Positions 40,843 to 50,398 of a DNA stretch of 64,000 bases are shown here, piece after piece. Source of the stretch: Alphaproteobacteria bacterium (GTDB lineage Bacteria > Pseudomonadota > Alphaproteobacteria > RF32 > CAG-239); the NCBI GenBank assembly GCA_015062345.1, contig SUUV01000002.1, forward strand, positions 34,740-98,739, given 5' to 3'. The position numbers were made by a program, and so were the translations under genes. Each line of letters opens with the position of its first letter. The stretch's first letter is position 1. The notes beneath the pieces were generated by a model. The model saw nothing but the letters and a program-made list of their open reading frames with translations, did not search any database and was not told where the DNA came from.

Positions 40843-43476
40843 TTAAATATTGAAGTTATAATCACCCTCATATGCGTACCAATAAAGTTTTTCAATTTCT
40901 TCAATTAGCGGATAACGAGGGTTAGAGCCGGTGCATTGGTCATCAAATGCAAGGGTAGGAAGTTCTTCCATTGCTTTGGCAAAATCTTCTTTAGAAACAC
41001 CCCATTCTTTGATTGAGGCCGGAATGTTAACGGCTTTTTTGAGTTCTTCAACCGCCTTAATCAGGTTGTCAACTTTTTCGTCATCGGTTTTGCCCTTAAT
41101 TCCCAAACCTTCGGCAAATGCGGCATAAGCGGCTTTTGCGTTCGGATAACGATATTGCGGGAATACGGCTTGTTTTGCCGGGCAATCGGTTGCGTTATAA
41201 CGAATCACTTGAGAAATTAAAAGTGCGTTGGCAACACCATGCGGAATGTGGAATGCGGCACCCAATTTGTGAGCCATTGAGTGGCAAACACCCAAAAAGG
41301 CATTGGCAAATGCCATACCGGCAATGGTTGCGGCATGATGCATTCTTTGACGAGCATTGGCATTGGCCGTATTGTAAGATTCAGGCAAATATTTCATTAC
41401 CAAATTGGCTGATTCTAACGACAAACCTCTGGTATATTCGGTTGCCATAGATGATACATATGACTCAATTGCGTGAGTGAACACATCAATACCCGATGCG
41501 GCACACAAACCTCTTGGCATTGTTAACACCAAATCGGCATCGACAATGGCCATTGAAGGTGTCAAAACATAGTCTGCAATTGCATATTTAATGCCGGTTG
41601 AGTCATCTGTAATGATAGAAAACGGCGTAACCTCGGAACCTGTACCCGATGTGGTCGGAATGGCAACAAGCTCTGCCTTATTTCCAAGTGACGGGAACTC
41701 AAAGATGCGTTTTCTGATATCCATAAAGCGCATTGCCAAGTCTTCAAACTTGAGTTCGGGGTGCTCATACATAATCCACAAAATTTTGGAAGCGTCAATC
41801 GGAGAACCGCCGCCTAAAGCAATGATGACATCAGGCTCAAAAGTATCAATCATGGCTTTTGCTTTGTTGATGGTGGTCAAATCAGGGTCAGGACGAACAT
41901 CAGAAAAAATTTGATATTTAATGCCCATAGGTTCCAAAATGTTCGTAATTTTTGCCGTATAGCCCAAATCAAACAAAGGTTTATCGGTGATAATAAAGGC
42001 TTTTTTCTTGCCGGCCAATTCTTTTAAGGCAAGCCCCAAACAACCCGGTTTGAAATAAATTTTCGGTGGAACCTTAAACCACAACATATTTTCTTCTCTT
42101 TTTGCAACAGATTTAATATTCATAAGATGTTTTACTCCCACATTTTCACTAACAGAGTTTCCGCCCCAAGAACCGCAACCTAAGGTTAATGACGGCTCAA
42201 GTCTAAAGTTATACACATCACCGATTGCACCTTGTGATGCAGGGCAGTTAATAAGTACACGACCGGTGTGTAACAAATGACCATAGTGTTTTATGCGTTC
42301 ATCGTTGTTTTGGTCAGTGTACAATACGGAAGTGTGTCCGTTACCGCCAAAGGTAACCAAATCTTTAGCAAGTTTTGCGGCTTTTTCATAGTCGTCGGCC
42401 TTATACATAGCCAACACCGGAGAAAGTTTTTCGGCAGAGAAGGGCTCTTCAACACCGACTTTGGAAACTTCGCCGATTAAAACTTTTGTTTCGGGTGCAA
42501 CTTTAATGTCTGCCATAGCGGCAATTGTGGCTGCTTTTTGACCTACGATTGCAGCATTTAATTTGCCGTCAATCATAATTACTTTACCGAGTTTTTCTTT
42601 TTCGGCCGGACTTAAAATGTATGCACCGCGTTTTAAAAACTCAGCCTTAACCGTATCATAAATTTCTTTTACGGCAATGACCGATTGTTCGGAAGCACAA
42701 ATCATACCGCTGTCAAATGTTTTTGACATCAAAATTGAACTGACGGCCATTTGAATATCGGCAGTTTCATCAATTACGGCCGGAGTGTTACCTGCACCCA
42801 CACCAAGAGCGGGTTTGCCTGATGAATAAGCAGATTTAACCATTCCCGGTCCGCCTGTGGCCAAAATGATGTCAACTTGCGGATGTTGCATTAATTTTTG
42901 CGTGCGCAAAATACTCGGTTCATCAATCCAACCGATAATATCTTCGGGTGCACCAGCCAATACTGCTTCTTCAAGCATAATGCGAGCGGCTTCAACAGTG
43001 CATTTTTTGGCTCTCGGGTGAGGTGAAAAGATAATTCCGTTTCTGGTTTTTAAGGCAATTAAAGTTTTAAAAATTGCGGTTGATGTCGGGTTTGTAGTCG
43101 GAATAACACCGGCAACAACACCAATCGGTTCTGCCATTTTTATCATACCGTTATCTTTATCTTCTTCTAATATACCGCAGGTTTTTGTATTTTTAAATTT
43201 GTTATAGATATATTCGGAAGCAAAATGATTTTTGATAACCTTATCTTCAACAACACCCATGCCGGTTTCTTCTACGGCCATTTTAGCAAGAGGAATTCTT
43301 AAAGAGCTCATCTTTAAGGCAACACGGCGAAAAATGTAATCTACCTGTTCTTGCGAATATTCGGCAAATTTTTTCTGAGCATTGCTCACTTTTGCTACAA
43401 GTTCATCAATATATTTTTGTTCGGCTGCATCATCTGCAACTTTAACATCGGTCTGAGCCATAATTGTTTTCTCCAT
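40843..43476 (-). CDS. adhE: Bifunctional acetaldehyde-CoA/alcohol dehydrogenase
   Basis: ALDH half with SGMICASEQSV; Fe-ADH half with GGGSPIDASK and AHKLGAAFHIPHG. Confidence 0.96.
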   Translation of the reverse strand: MEKTIMAQTDVKVADDAAEQKYIDELVAKVSNAQKKFAEYSQEQVDYIFRRVALKMSSLRIPLAKMAVEETGMGVVEDKVIKNHFASEYIYNKFKNTKTCGILEEDKDNGMIKMAEPIGVVAGVIPTTNPTSTAIFKTLIALKTRNGIIFSPHPRAKKCTVEAARIMLEEAVLAGAPEDIIGWIDEPSILRTQKLMQHPQVDIILATGGPGMVKSAYSSGKPALGVGAGNTPAVIDETADIQMAVSSILMSKTFDSGMICASEQSVIAVKEIYDTVKAEFLKRGAYILSPAEKEKLGKVIMIDGKLNAAIVGQKAATIAAMADIKVAPETKVLIGEVSKVGVEEPFSAEKLSPVLAMYKADDYEKAAKLAKDLVTFGGNGHTSVLYTDQNNDERIKHYGHLLHTGRVLINCPASQGAIGDVYNFRLEPSLTLGCGSWGGNSVSENVGVKHLMNIKSVAKREENMLWFKVPPKIYFKPGCLGLALKELAGKKKAFIITDKPLFDLGYTAKITNILEPMGIKYQIFSDVRPDPDLTTINKAKAMIDTFEPDVIIALGGGSPIDASKILWIMYEHPELKFEDLAMRFMDIRKRIFEFPSLGNKAELVAIPTTSGTGSEVTPFSIITDDSTGIKYAIADYVLTPSMAIVDADLVLTMPRGLCAASGIDVFTHAIESYVSSMATEYTRGLSLESANLVMKYLPESYNTANANARQRMHHAATIAGMAFANAFLGVCHSMAHKLGAAFHIPHGVANALLISQVIRYNATDCPAKQAVFPQYRYPNAKAAYAAFAEGLGIKGKTDDEKVDNLIKAVEELKKAVNIPASIKEWGVSKEDFAKAMEELPTLAFDDQCTGSNPRYPLIEEIEKLYWYAYEGDYNFNI

Positions 43477-43596
43477 AAATTAGTTTTTTTCGCCCACATA
43501 ATGACAGATTATTTAAAATAAACAACCTATTTTATAGGCTAAATCAATCAACAATTATTACTAAATTGTTGTAATTGACTTTTAAATGATTTTAAA

Positions 43597-43628
43597 AAAC
43601 CGCCCTTTGAAAAATCAAAGAGCGGTTG
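43597..43628 (-). terminator. Family-associated terminator hairpin (copy 7)
   Basis: aaccgccctttgaaaaatcaaagagcggtt. Confidence 0.7.
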
Positions 43629-43655
43629 GACATTAAATTTAGTCTTGCTATAGAG

Positions 43656-44078
43656 CTACTCATCAACTACGGTCATAGTAATTGTTCCGCTATATTCACC
43701 TGCTGTGATGTTAGCCGGAATTGTAACTGTATACCATGCGGAAATTCCGTCATAATTAAGCTTTATTACTTTATCCGGAGCATCAGGATTTTTTAAATCT
43801 ATATTAGCAATGATAGGATCCAAAGGTCCTTCACAATGTAAATCTAAAATATTGTTTTCTACAGATATAAGATTATCATCACTCTGGTCAGCTTCAGAAA
43901 AAGTAAATTCAGCATTGTTTTTCTTTACAACAATTTTACCTAAATTAAGTTCATCACAGCCATATTTTGTAGCTACTTCAATTGTAGCCTTAGCGGTTAC
44001 TTCTGCGTAATCGGTTTTTGCATTTGCAGATGTTGCTGCCAAGAGAGCAACTGCGCTTAAAAGAAAATATTTTCTCAT
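43656..44078 (-). CDS. DUF4402-like secreted protein, family copy 7
   Basis: MRKYFLLSAVALLAATSANAKTDYAEVTAKATIEVATKYGCDELNLGKIVVKKNN; VTIPANITAGEYSGTITMTVVDE; start at MRKYF. Confidence 0.82.
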   Translation of the reverse strand: MRKYFLLSAVALLAATSANAKTDYAEVTAKATIEVATKYGCDELNLGKIVVKKNNAEFTFSEADQSDDNLISVENNILDLHCEGPLDPIIANIDLKNPDAPDKVIKLNYDGISAWYTVTIPANITAGEYSGTITMTVVDE

Positions 44079-44149
44079 TTTTTTAATTCCTTTACAAAAA
44101 TTAAGTTTAAGTACATTTGAAAGGTGCAAAAATTTACCTCTCAAGTCGC

Positions 44150-44218
44150 ATCATAAACCGTTTTTTTTTTTTGCAAGTAAAAAGAGTCTTTTAAGCGATT
44201 TAAATCAAAAATGGTGTA
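44150..44218 (-). promoter_or_regulatory. Shared A-tract promoter module, copy 7 (12 A)
   Basis: TACACCA-N23-GACTC...TTGC-A12-CGGTTTATGAT. Confidence 0.6.
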
Positions 44219-44297
44219 GAAAACGGTAATTTTGTTGACTCTGAAATGTACTATTGTAAAATCAGGGCATAAAAAATAATGTTTTATTGGTGATAAT

Positions 44298-45743
44298 ATG
44301 ACAATGTTGAAAAAATATCCGTTTGTTTGTTTTTTAATTTTGCATTTTTTGGTGTGGAGTCTGATACCGCTTTTGCGAGGTTCAATGCCTATGGATAGTA
44401 TTGAAGCCATTGTTTGGGGACAATATTGCGATTGGGGAACAAACAAGCACCCCTCACTTTCGGGACATATGGCGTATTGGTTTTATGAGCTTTTTGCAAA
44501 TTCTCATTACGGAATATATTTTTTAAGTCAGGTTTGTGTTTTAGTTGCCTTTATCTACCTTTATAAATTGGCAAAATGCTTTTTACCAATGGACAAAGCC
44601 GTACTTTCGGTTATGCTCTTAGAAGGTGTAATATATTATGGTTACAGCGCAATGGAGTTTAATGTCAATGTTGTGTCTTTGGCATTGTGGCCGATGACGG
44701 TTTATTATTTTTATCGGGCTTTACAAGACAACAAATTATCCGATTGGGCATTAAGCGGTTTGTTTGCAGGCCTTAATATGTTTAACAAATATGTAAGCGC
44801 CATATTGTTATTGTCTATGCTTGTTTTTATGCTTTATGATAAAAATGCCAGAGCAAAATTTAAGTTTTTGGGTGTTTATGTGTGCGCAATTGTGTGTTTA
44901 TTGGTGTTTTTGCCCCATCTTTATTGGCTTTATGAACATAAGTTTTTTGTGCTTGAATATTTTTTGGGCAGAAGTTCAAAAGCCGGATTTGAAAATTTGC
45001 CGATATTAAAACACATTGTCTATCCGATAAGATTTTTAGGTGCTCAGGTTTTGTTTTCTTTAGGAACAATTTTAATTTATTTTATTGCCAATAAAAAAGC
45101 CAAAAAAGAAACCCAAAGCATAACCGCATTTGATAAAAACTTTTTGCTGTGTTTGGGCTTGTTACCGCTTTTGATTATGACCGCTATCAGTTTGATATTG
45201 GGCATTAAGCTAAAAAGTATGTGGGGTTTTCCGGTACTTTATATGACAGGAATTTTGTTGTTTAAGTTTTTCGGGCGAGAGTTTAATGATGTCATCAAGG
45301 TCAAGATGATAAAAGGGGTATATACCATAATGGCTTTGATGAGTGTTGCGTTGGTTTGTGTAATTTTGTTTAATAAGAGCGATAAATTTCATTTGCCTGC
45401 TCACAGTTATGCTTCTCAAATGGAAAGTATCTATCATCAACAGACAAATAAACCGTTTAAATATGTGGCCGGTGATGTGTGGTGGACAACAAATGTTGCA
45501 ATGTATGCCCCCTCAAAACCCAAACCCGTAATTTGGGCGGATATAAAGAAAAATCCGTGGTTTGATGCAGATGATTTTAATTCCTCCGGAGCACTGATTG
45601 TCACTGCCGGAAAATCAGAATATCAGGCAGTGCAAAAAATTTTGGATAATGTGTCCGAGCCCGTAACATTAGAACTTGCAATTAAAAATCCGGTTGGTAA
45701 AATAAAACGCAAAACCGTTTATTATGGTTTTTATAACATATAA
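44298..45743 (+). CDS. GT39/ArnT-like dolichyl-phosphate-mannose-type glycosyltransferase
   Basis: Multi-TM protein with early SMPMDSIEAIVWGQYCDWGTNKHP acidic loop, typical of the PMT/ArnT fold. Confidence 0.8.
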   Translation: MTMLKKYPFVCFLILHFLVWSLIPLLRGSMPMDSIEAIVWGQYCDWGTNKHPSLSGHMAYWFYELFANSHYGIYFLSQVCVLVAFIYLYKLAKCFLPMDKAVLSVMLLEGVIYYGYSAMEFNVNVVSLALWPMTVYYFYRALQDNKLSDWALSGLFAGLNMFNKYVSAILLLSMLVFMLYDKNARAKFKFLGVYVCAIVCLLVFLPHLYWLYEHKFFVLEYFLGRSSKAGFENLPILKHIVYPIRFLGAQVLFSLGTILIYFIANKKAKKETQSITAFDKNFLLCLGLLPLLIMTAISLILGIKLKSMWGFPVLYMTGILLFKFFGREFNDVIKVKMIKGVYTIMALMSVALVCVILFNKSDKFHLPAHSYASQMESIYHQQTNKPFKYVAGDVWWTTNVAMYAPSKPKPVIWADIKKNPWFDADDFNSSGALIVTAGKSEYQAVQKILDNVSEPVTLELAIKNPVGKIKRKTVYYGFYNI

Positions 45744-45755
45744 GAGAGGTTGTCC

Positions 45756-46724
45756 ATGAAAACAGTCAGTATTGTAATTTCGGCTTATAATGAAGAAACA
45801 AATGTGCAAAAACTTCATCAGGAATTGTCTAAAGAACTTAAAGTTGTCAAAGATATCAATTTTGAAATTTTGTTTGTTGATGACGGCTCCAAAGACGGCA
45901 CATTGTCAGAAGTTAAAAAGTTGCAATCAGAAGATGCAAGGGTTAAAATTGTGCAATTAAAACGCAACTTCGGGCACGAAATTGCCATGACTGCCGGTAT
46001 GGATTATGCCAAAGGTGATGCGGTTATCTTTATGGACGCTGATTTACAACATCCGCCGGTTTATATTCCGCAAATGGTGAAATATTGGCAAGAAGGAGCC
46101 GAAATTGTTTTAACCAAACGGGTTGATAATGTGGCAACCTCAAAACTTTACAAATTTTGTGCCAAAACCTTTTATCTGATACTTAATTTGCTTTCCGAAA
46201 CAAAAATCGGTGAAAGTATGCCCGATTTTCGGCTTATTGACCGCAAGTATGTTGATTTTTTGAAAGGTTTTAATGAACAAGACAGATTGTTCAGAGGGTT
46301 GCTTAGTTGGATTATGCCTAACGATAAGGTAAAAGTTATTGATTTTGTGGCGCCCAATCGGTTTAGCGGAACTACAAAATATAATTTTTTCAAAAGTATG
46401 CGCCTTGCCATAAATTCAATTACACAATTTTCGGTAAGACCGTTACATTTGGCAACTTGGTTGGGAGTGTTGGGTGCAACTTGCTCGTTATTGCTGGGCT
46501 TTTATGTGATTGTTGAGAGGTTTGTTTTGCATAATCCCACACCCGGATATGCCACAATTGTTGCAGCAGTAGGCTTTATCGGAGCAGTTCAATTAATCAC
46601 TTTGGGAATTATCGGCGAGTATATCGGCAAAATTCATATGGAAGTGAAAAAGCGTCCGCTTTATTTGGCAGATTTTATTGAAGCGGATAAAAACAAGAAA
46701 GATAAAAAAGCAAATGAGCAATAA
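45756..46724 (+). CDS. GT2 polyprenyl-phosphate glycosyltransferase (ArnC/DPM-like)
   Basis: SIVISAYNEETNVQKLHQEL; VDDGSKDGT; MDADLQHPP; two C-terminal TM segments. Confidence 0.9.
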   Translation: MKTVSIVISAYNEETNVQKLHQELSKELKVVKDINFEILFVDDGSKDGTLSEVKKLQSEDARVKIVQLKRNFGHEIAMTAGMDYAKGDAVIFMDADLQHPPVYIPQMVKYWQEGAEIVLTKRVDNVATSKLYKFCAKTFYLILNLLSETKIGESMPDFRLIDRKYVDFLKGFNEQDRLFRGLLSWIMPNDKVKVIDFVAPNRFSGTTKYNFFKSMRLAINSITQFSVRPLHLATWLGVLGATCSLLLGFYVIVERFVLHNPTPGYATIVAAVGFIGAVQLITLGIIGEYIGKIHMEVKKRPLYLADFIEADKNKKDKKANEQ

Positions 46725-47976
46725 GATAATTTTCAATGCCGATGATTTTGGCATCAGTCTTGGGGTAAATCAGGCAATTGTTAAGGCTTACAATGAAGGA
46801 GTGCTTAATTCGGCAAGCCTAATGGTAAATCAAAAATATGCAAAAGACGCCGTTAAATTGCATAAAGATATGCCAAATTTGGCACTGGGGCTTCATGTAA
46901 ATTTAACCAATGAATATTCGACGGCCAAAGCCGAAGATATCTTTCTTCTTGTTGATAAAAACGGCAAGTTCAAAAACGGATTTTTGAAACTTTTTTTGCT
47001 TTCAATGTTAAGGCCGAGAAAGTTTAAGCAACAAGCAAAAATTGAAATTGAAGCGCAAATACAAAAAGCTATCAAGATGGGAGTAAATTTATCTCATATA
47101 GATTCGCATCGTCATGTTCATATGATACCGGCTGTTTTTGATATATTTAAGGAAATGATGGCAAAATACGGTATTAAAAAAACCAGAGTTATGAACGAAA
47201 ATTTGTTTATGACACTTAAAACCAATAAAAACAAAAGCTATTTATTTGACGGAGGTTTGGTTAAATACGGATTATTGTTGCTTTTTTCAATGATAAATTC
47301 GTATAAATCAAAAACTTATTTTTATACCATGCTGTACACTTGCAAACTTTCAAAAGACAAGTTTGAAAGTGTGCATATTCCTAAAGGTTACGATGCTGTT
47401 GAGGTGATGATTCATCCGAGTGTAACCATGACCGACAAAAGCCATAAGGAAGATATTTTTGATGAAAATGTAATATCGGATTGGCGCTTAAAAGAGCTTG
47501 AAACCTTAACCGATAAAAGCATATTAAACAATTTTGTTTTTAATGCCGAATATCCGTTTTTGTGGGGGATTTACAAAAAAATTGAATCTTGGTGGTTTAA
47601 GCTTAATCAAAAAGTGAGGTTTGTACTTGTCGGAGGGTTTAATACAGTTTTTGCATATATGGTATTTGCATTGTTGTTTGCTCTTATCGGTATGCCATAT
47701 TTATGGGCATTAATTGTGCAATATTTCATTACAATAAATGTTTCGGTTTTAACCATGCGCTATTATGTTTTCAAAAGCGAGGGCGATTTTTGGTCAGAAT
47801 TTTGCAAAGCTTGGTCAGTGTACATATTTATGTTTGTTTTTAACAGTTTGGCACTTAGCTTTTTGGTTGAAATTTGCCGATTAAATGAACTTGTGGCTCA
47901 AGCATTGTATTTGGTTGTGTCAACAATTTTGACATACATATTGCATAAATATTTTTCTTTTATGAGGAAAAATTAA
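46714..47976 (+). CDS. Fusion: YdjC/ChbG-type carbohydrate deacetylase + GtrA-like membrane domain
   Basis: IIFNADDFGISLGVNQAI; GLHVNLT; HIDSHRHVHMIP; then KVRFVLVGGFNTVFAYMVFALL (GtrA); overlaps the preceding stop. Confidence 0.88.
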   Translation: MSNKIIFNADDFGISLGVNQAIVKAYNEGVLNSASLMVNQKYAKDAVKLHKDMPNLALGLHVNLTNEYSTAKAEDIFLLVDKNGKFKNGFLKLFLLSMLRPRKFKQQAKIEIEAQIQKAIKMGVNLSHIDSHRHVHMIPAVFDIFKEMMAKYGIKKTRVMNENLFMTLKTNKNKSYLFDGGLVKYGLLLLFSMINSYKSKTYFYTMLYTCKLSKDKFESVHIPKGYDAVEVMIHPSVTMTDKSHKEDIFDENVISDWRLKELETLTDKSILNNFVFNAEYPFLWGIYKKIESWWFKLNQKVRFVLVGGFNTVFAYMVFALLFALIGMPYLWALIVQYFITINVSVLTMRYYVFKSEGDFWSEFCKAWSVYIFMFVFNSLALSFLVEICRLNELVAQALYLVVSTILTYILHKYFSFMRKN

Positions 47977-48039
47977 ATAAAAATAAACTGTTATAAGCTA
48001 TAAATAGCCGATATATATGGTTAAAAATTGAGGTTAAAT

Positions 48040-48900
48040 ATGAAATTTATTAAGCCGATTGTCGGAATTTCAAAAATCATTGATACATTTGATAATGTTA
48101 TTTGCGGGTTTAACGGTGTGCTGTCAAAAGGAAACAACATCAATGTTGAAGCTTTGCACGCCTTAAACAAGTGTATTGAAGCGCAAAAAAATGTTGTGGT
48201 TTTAAGCAATTCATATTTACGAATTAAAGATATGGTTGAAATTGTTTCGCAGGCAGACAGCTTGCTTGTCTATAAATTAAAAGCAATAATTACGGCCGGT
48301 GAAATTTTGCATTATATGTTAAAAAATCCCGATTCATTGGGGTTAAAGGGTACAACATATTATAATTTAGGCTTAAAAGAAGCAACGGCGGTTTTTGAAA
48401 ATCTCGGATATACCGAAACCAAAGACATTGCCAAAGCTGATTTTATTTTTATGGGAGCAGTAAAAAACGGTTCCGATATGGTTGAAAACTATACACAAGA
48501 GCTTGAATTTGCCAATTCTTTGGGACTCGATTTTTTGTGTATAGGAAATGATACTGCCACATACAGTGACGGTGAAGTTTGTTTGGGCTCGGGAGCAGTT
48601 GCCGAGCAATATGCTCTGTTGGGCGGTAAGGTAATTACCATCGGAAAACCGGATATCAAAATGGTTAAATATGCTCTGGAGTGTTTTGGTGGTATAGGTA
48701 ATACATTGTTTATCGGAGATAGTTTTACTACCGATATTAAAGCCGCAAACACAATAGAGGCGCAAACAGTCTTGATTTCTAAAGGGATTCATGTTAATTT
48801 TTTGGGTGAAGGGTATATTCCTGATGTTGAAAAAACCAGAATCATGGCGCAGGAATATGAAGTATATCCCGATTATGTTATATCAGGGCTTAGGTGGTAA
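48040..48900 (+). CDS. HAD superfamily class IIA (NagD-like) hydrolase
   Basis: FDNVICGFNGVLSKG; LGSGAVAEQYALLGGKVITIGKPDIKMVKYAL; LFIGDSFTTDIKAAN. Confidence 0.82.
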   Translation: MKFIKPIVGISKIIDTFDNVICGFNGVLSKGNNINVEALHALNKCIEAQKNVVVLSNSYLRIKDMVEIVSQADSLLVYKLKAIITAGEILHYMLKNPDSLGLKGTTYYNLGLKEATAVFENLGYTETKDIAKADFIFMGAVKNGSDMVENYTQELEFANSLGLDFLCIGNDTATYSDGEVCLGSGAVAEQYALLGGKVITIGKPDIKMVKYALECFGGIGNTLFIGDSFTTDIKAANTIEAQTVLISKGIHVNFLGEGYIPDVEKTRIMAQEYEVYPDYVISGLRW

Positions 48901-48906
48901 ATGTAA

Positions 48907-49443
48907 ATGAGTGAGAAAAAAAGATACATAATTTTATTTTTAGCATTTTTCTTTTTGTTAAAGGTGTTTAGTTGCTCCATTGTACCTGAAAACGATGCTG
49001 ATAACGATATGCGTTGCAAGCCTGTAAGAGATGAAGTGACAATTACCGAAAGCGAAGTTGATGATTTTTTAAAATTGTGGAAAGAGTATGTCTTAAATGA
49101 ATATGATACAAAAGTTTCGGATAAAATTTCTTTAATGGACGGTACATTAGAAGAAAATCTGCCGATTTCGGTAAAGCTTTGGTTTAAGGCAAATTGTTGG
49201 ACAGCTAAACGATTTTATCATGTTGAAGACAGATTAAGAGCCGCACTTCGTACATTATATTTGAAAAGACATACGGCAAGCATTTTGGATATCTTAAAAG
49301 AAAGAACAAATGGCACAAATTCGGTAGAATATAAAAATATGGCAGATATGCAAAACAAAATTGCGAATATTGAAAATATTACCGAAGATGAGTTGAAGCT
49401 TGTACAAATGCGTGAAAAACAAATTTCCGATGTTTTAAATTAG
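48907..49443 (+). CDS. Putative secreted/lipoprotein, unknown
   Basis: MSEKKRYIILFLAFFFLLKVFSCS lipobox-like; 178 aa. Confidence 0.5.
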   Translation: MSEKKRYIILFLAFFFLLKVFSCSIVPENDADNDMRCKPVRDEVTITESEVDDFLKLWKEYVLNEYDTKVSDKISLMDGTLEENLPISVKLWFKANCWTAKRFYHVEDRLRAALRTLYLKRHTASILDILKERTNGTNSVEYKNMADMQNKIANIENITEDELKLVQMREKQISDVLN

Positions 49444-49570
49444 GGTTGATTATTTGTGATATCACATTCAGGTAATACAGTTAATATATGAAGCAATACC
49501 TAAAAAGGATAATAAGAATATTTATTTATAAAAACTGAAAGCCTCTGATTGCAGAGGCTTTCAGGAGTGT

Positions 49571-50233
49571 TTATTTTCCATTTTGCTTAAACAACCATTG
49601 TTTAAATTCTTCCAAACTGTGCATTTCGGGAATCCATTTAAGGTCTTCGGGTAAGTCGGTTGTAAATTCGCATCTGTATCGTATCGGTTGAGCACCGACA
49701 TTAATTGCTGCGGCTTGGTTATAAATGCGGTCATCAACCAAAACCGTTTCTTCGGCTTTTAGACCATATTGTTCAAAACAAGCTTTGAGCATATCTTCTT
49801 TTGCGGTATCGTGCATAAACTTTCCGTGTTGCACACATTCTATCACCAAAAAGTCTTTAACTTCGGCGAGCAAATTGTTTAAAAATCTTTTCTTGGTTTC
49901 AACATCAAAAGTTGCCGACATTGTAAACTGTCTGTAACCTAAAGAATTGAGTTCTTTTAGAGTTTCAATAACATTAGGATACAACGGACGATTGGTAAAA
50001 AACTCCGGAGAATGGCAAAAATCATAATCCAATTCTTTACCAAGCGTGGGGTGGGTTTTAAGCTCTAATGCACCATATTTAGGCACAATCGGCAACACTT
50101 CAGGAAGTTGTTCCCAAGTTATGTGACCATACATTGGCGCATATTTAGGGTGTTTTGTTAAAAAATTATAATAAGCATAGTTAAGGTTTGCAAGAACACC
50201 ATCCACATCCCAAAATATATTTTTAATAGCCAT
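49571..50233 (-). CDS. HAD family hydrolase
   Basis: IFWDVDGVLANLNYAYYNFL; VLVDDRIYNQAAAINVGAQPI. Confidence 0.8.
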   Translation of the reverse strand: MAIKNIFWDVDGVLANLNYAYYNFLTKHPKYAPMYGHITWEQLPEVLPIVPKYGALELKTHPTLGKELDYDFCHSPEFFTNRPLYPNVIETLKELNSLGYRQFTMSATFDVETKKRFLNNLLAEVKDFLVIECVQHGKFMHDTAKEDMLKACFEQYGLKAEETVLVDDRIYNQAAAINVGAQPIRYRCEFTTDLPEDLKWIPEMHSLEEFKQWLFKQNGK

Positions 50234-50398
50234 TTTTATCTCCATAAACAGTTACACAATCTGTCCGAATGATAAGCACAAAGCAAATAAATGTAAATAT
50301 TTTTGTTGTATTATTGTTTATAATGCTTGAAGTTTGCGGTTAAGTGGAATAAAATCAACCCCGATTTTAGTAAAAATATCTTAAGGAGAATGTATAAA

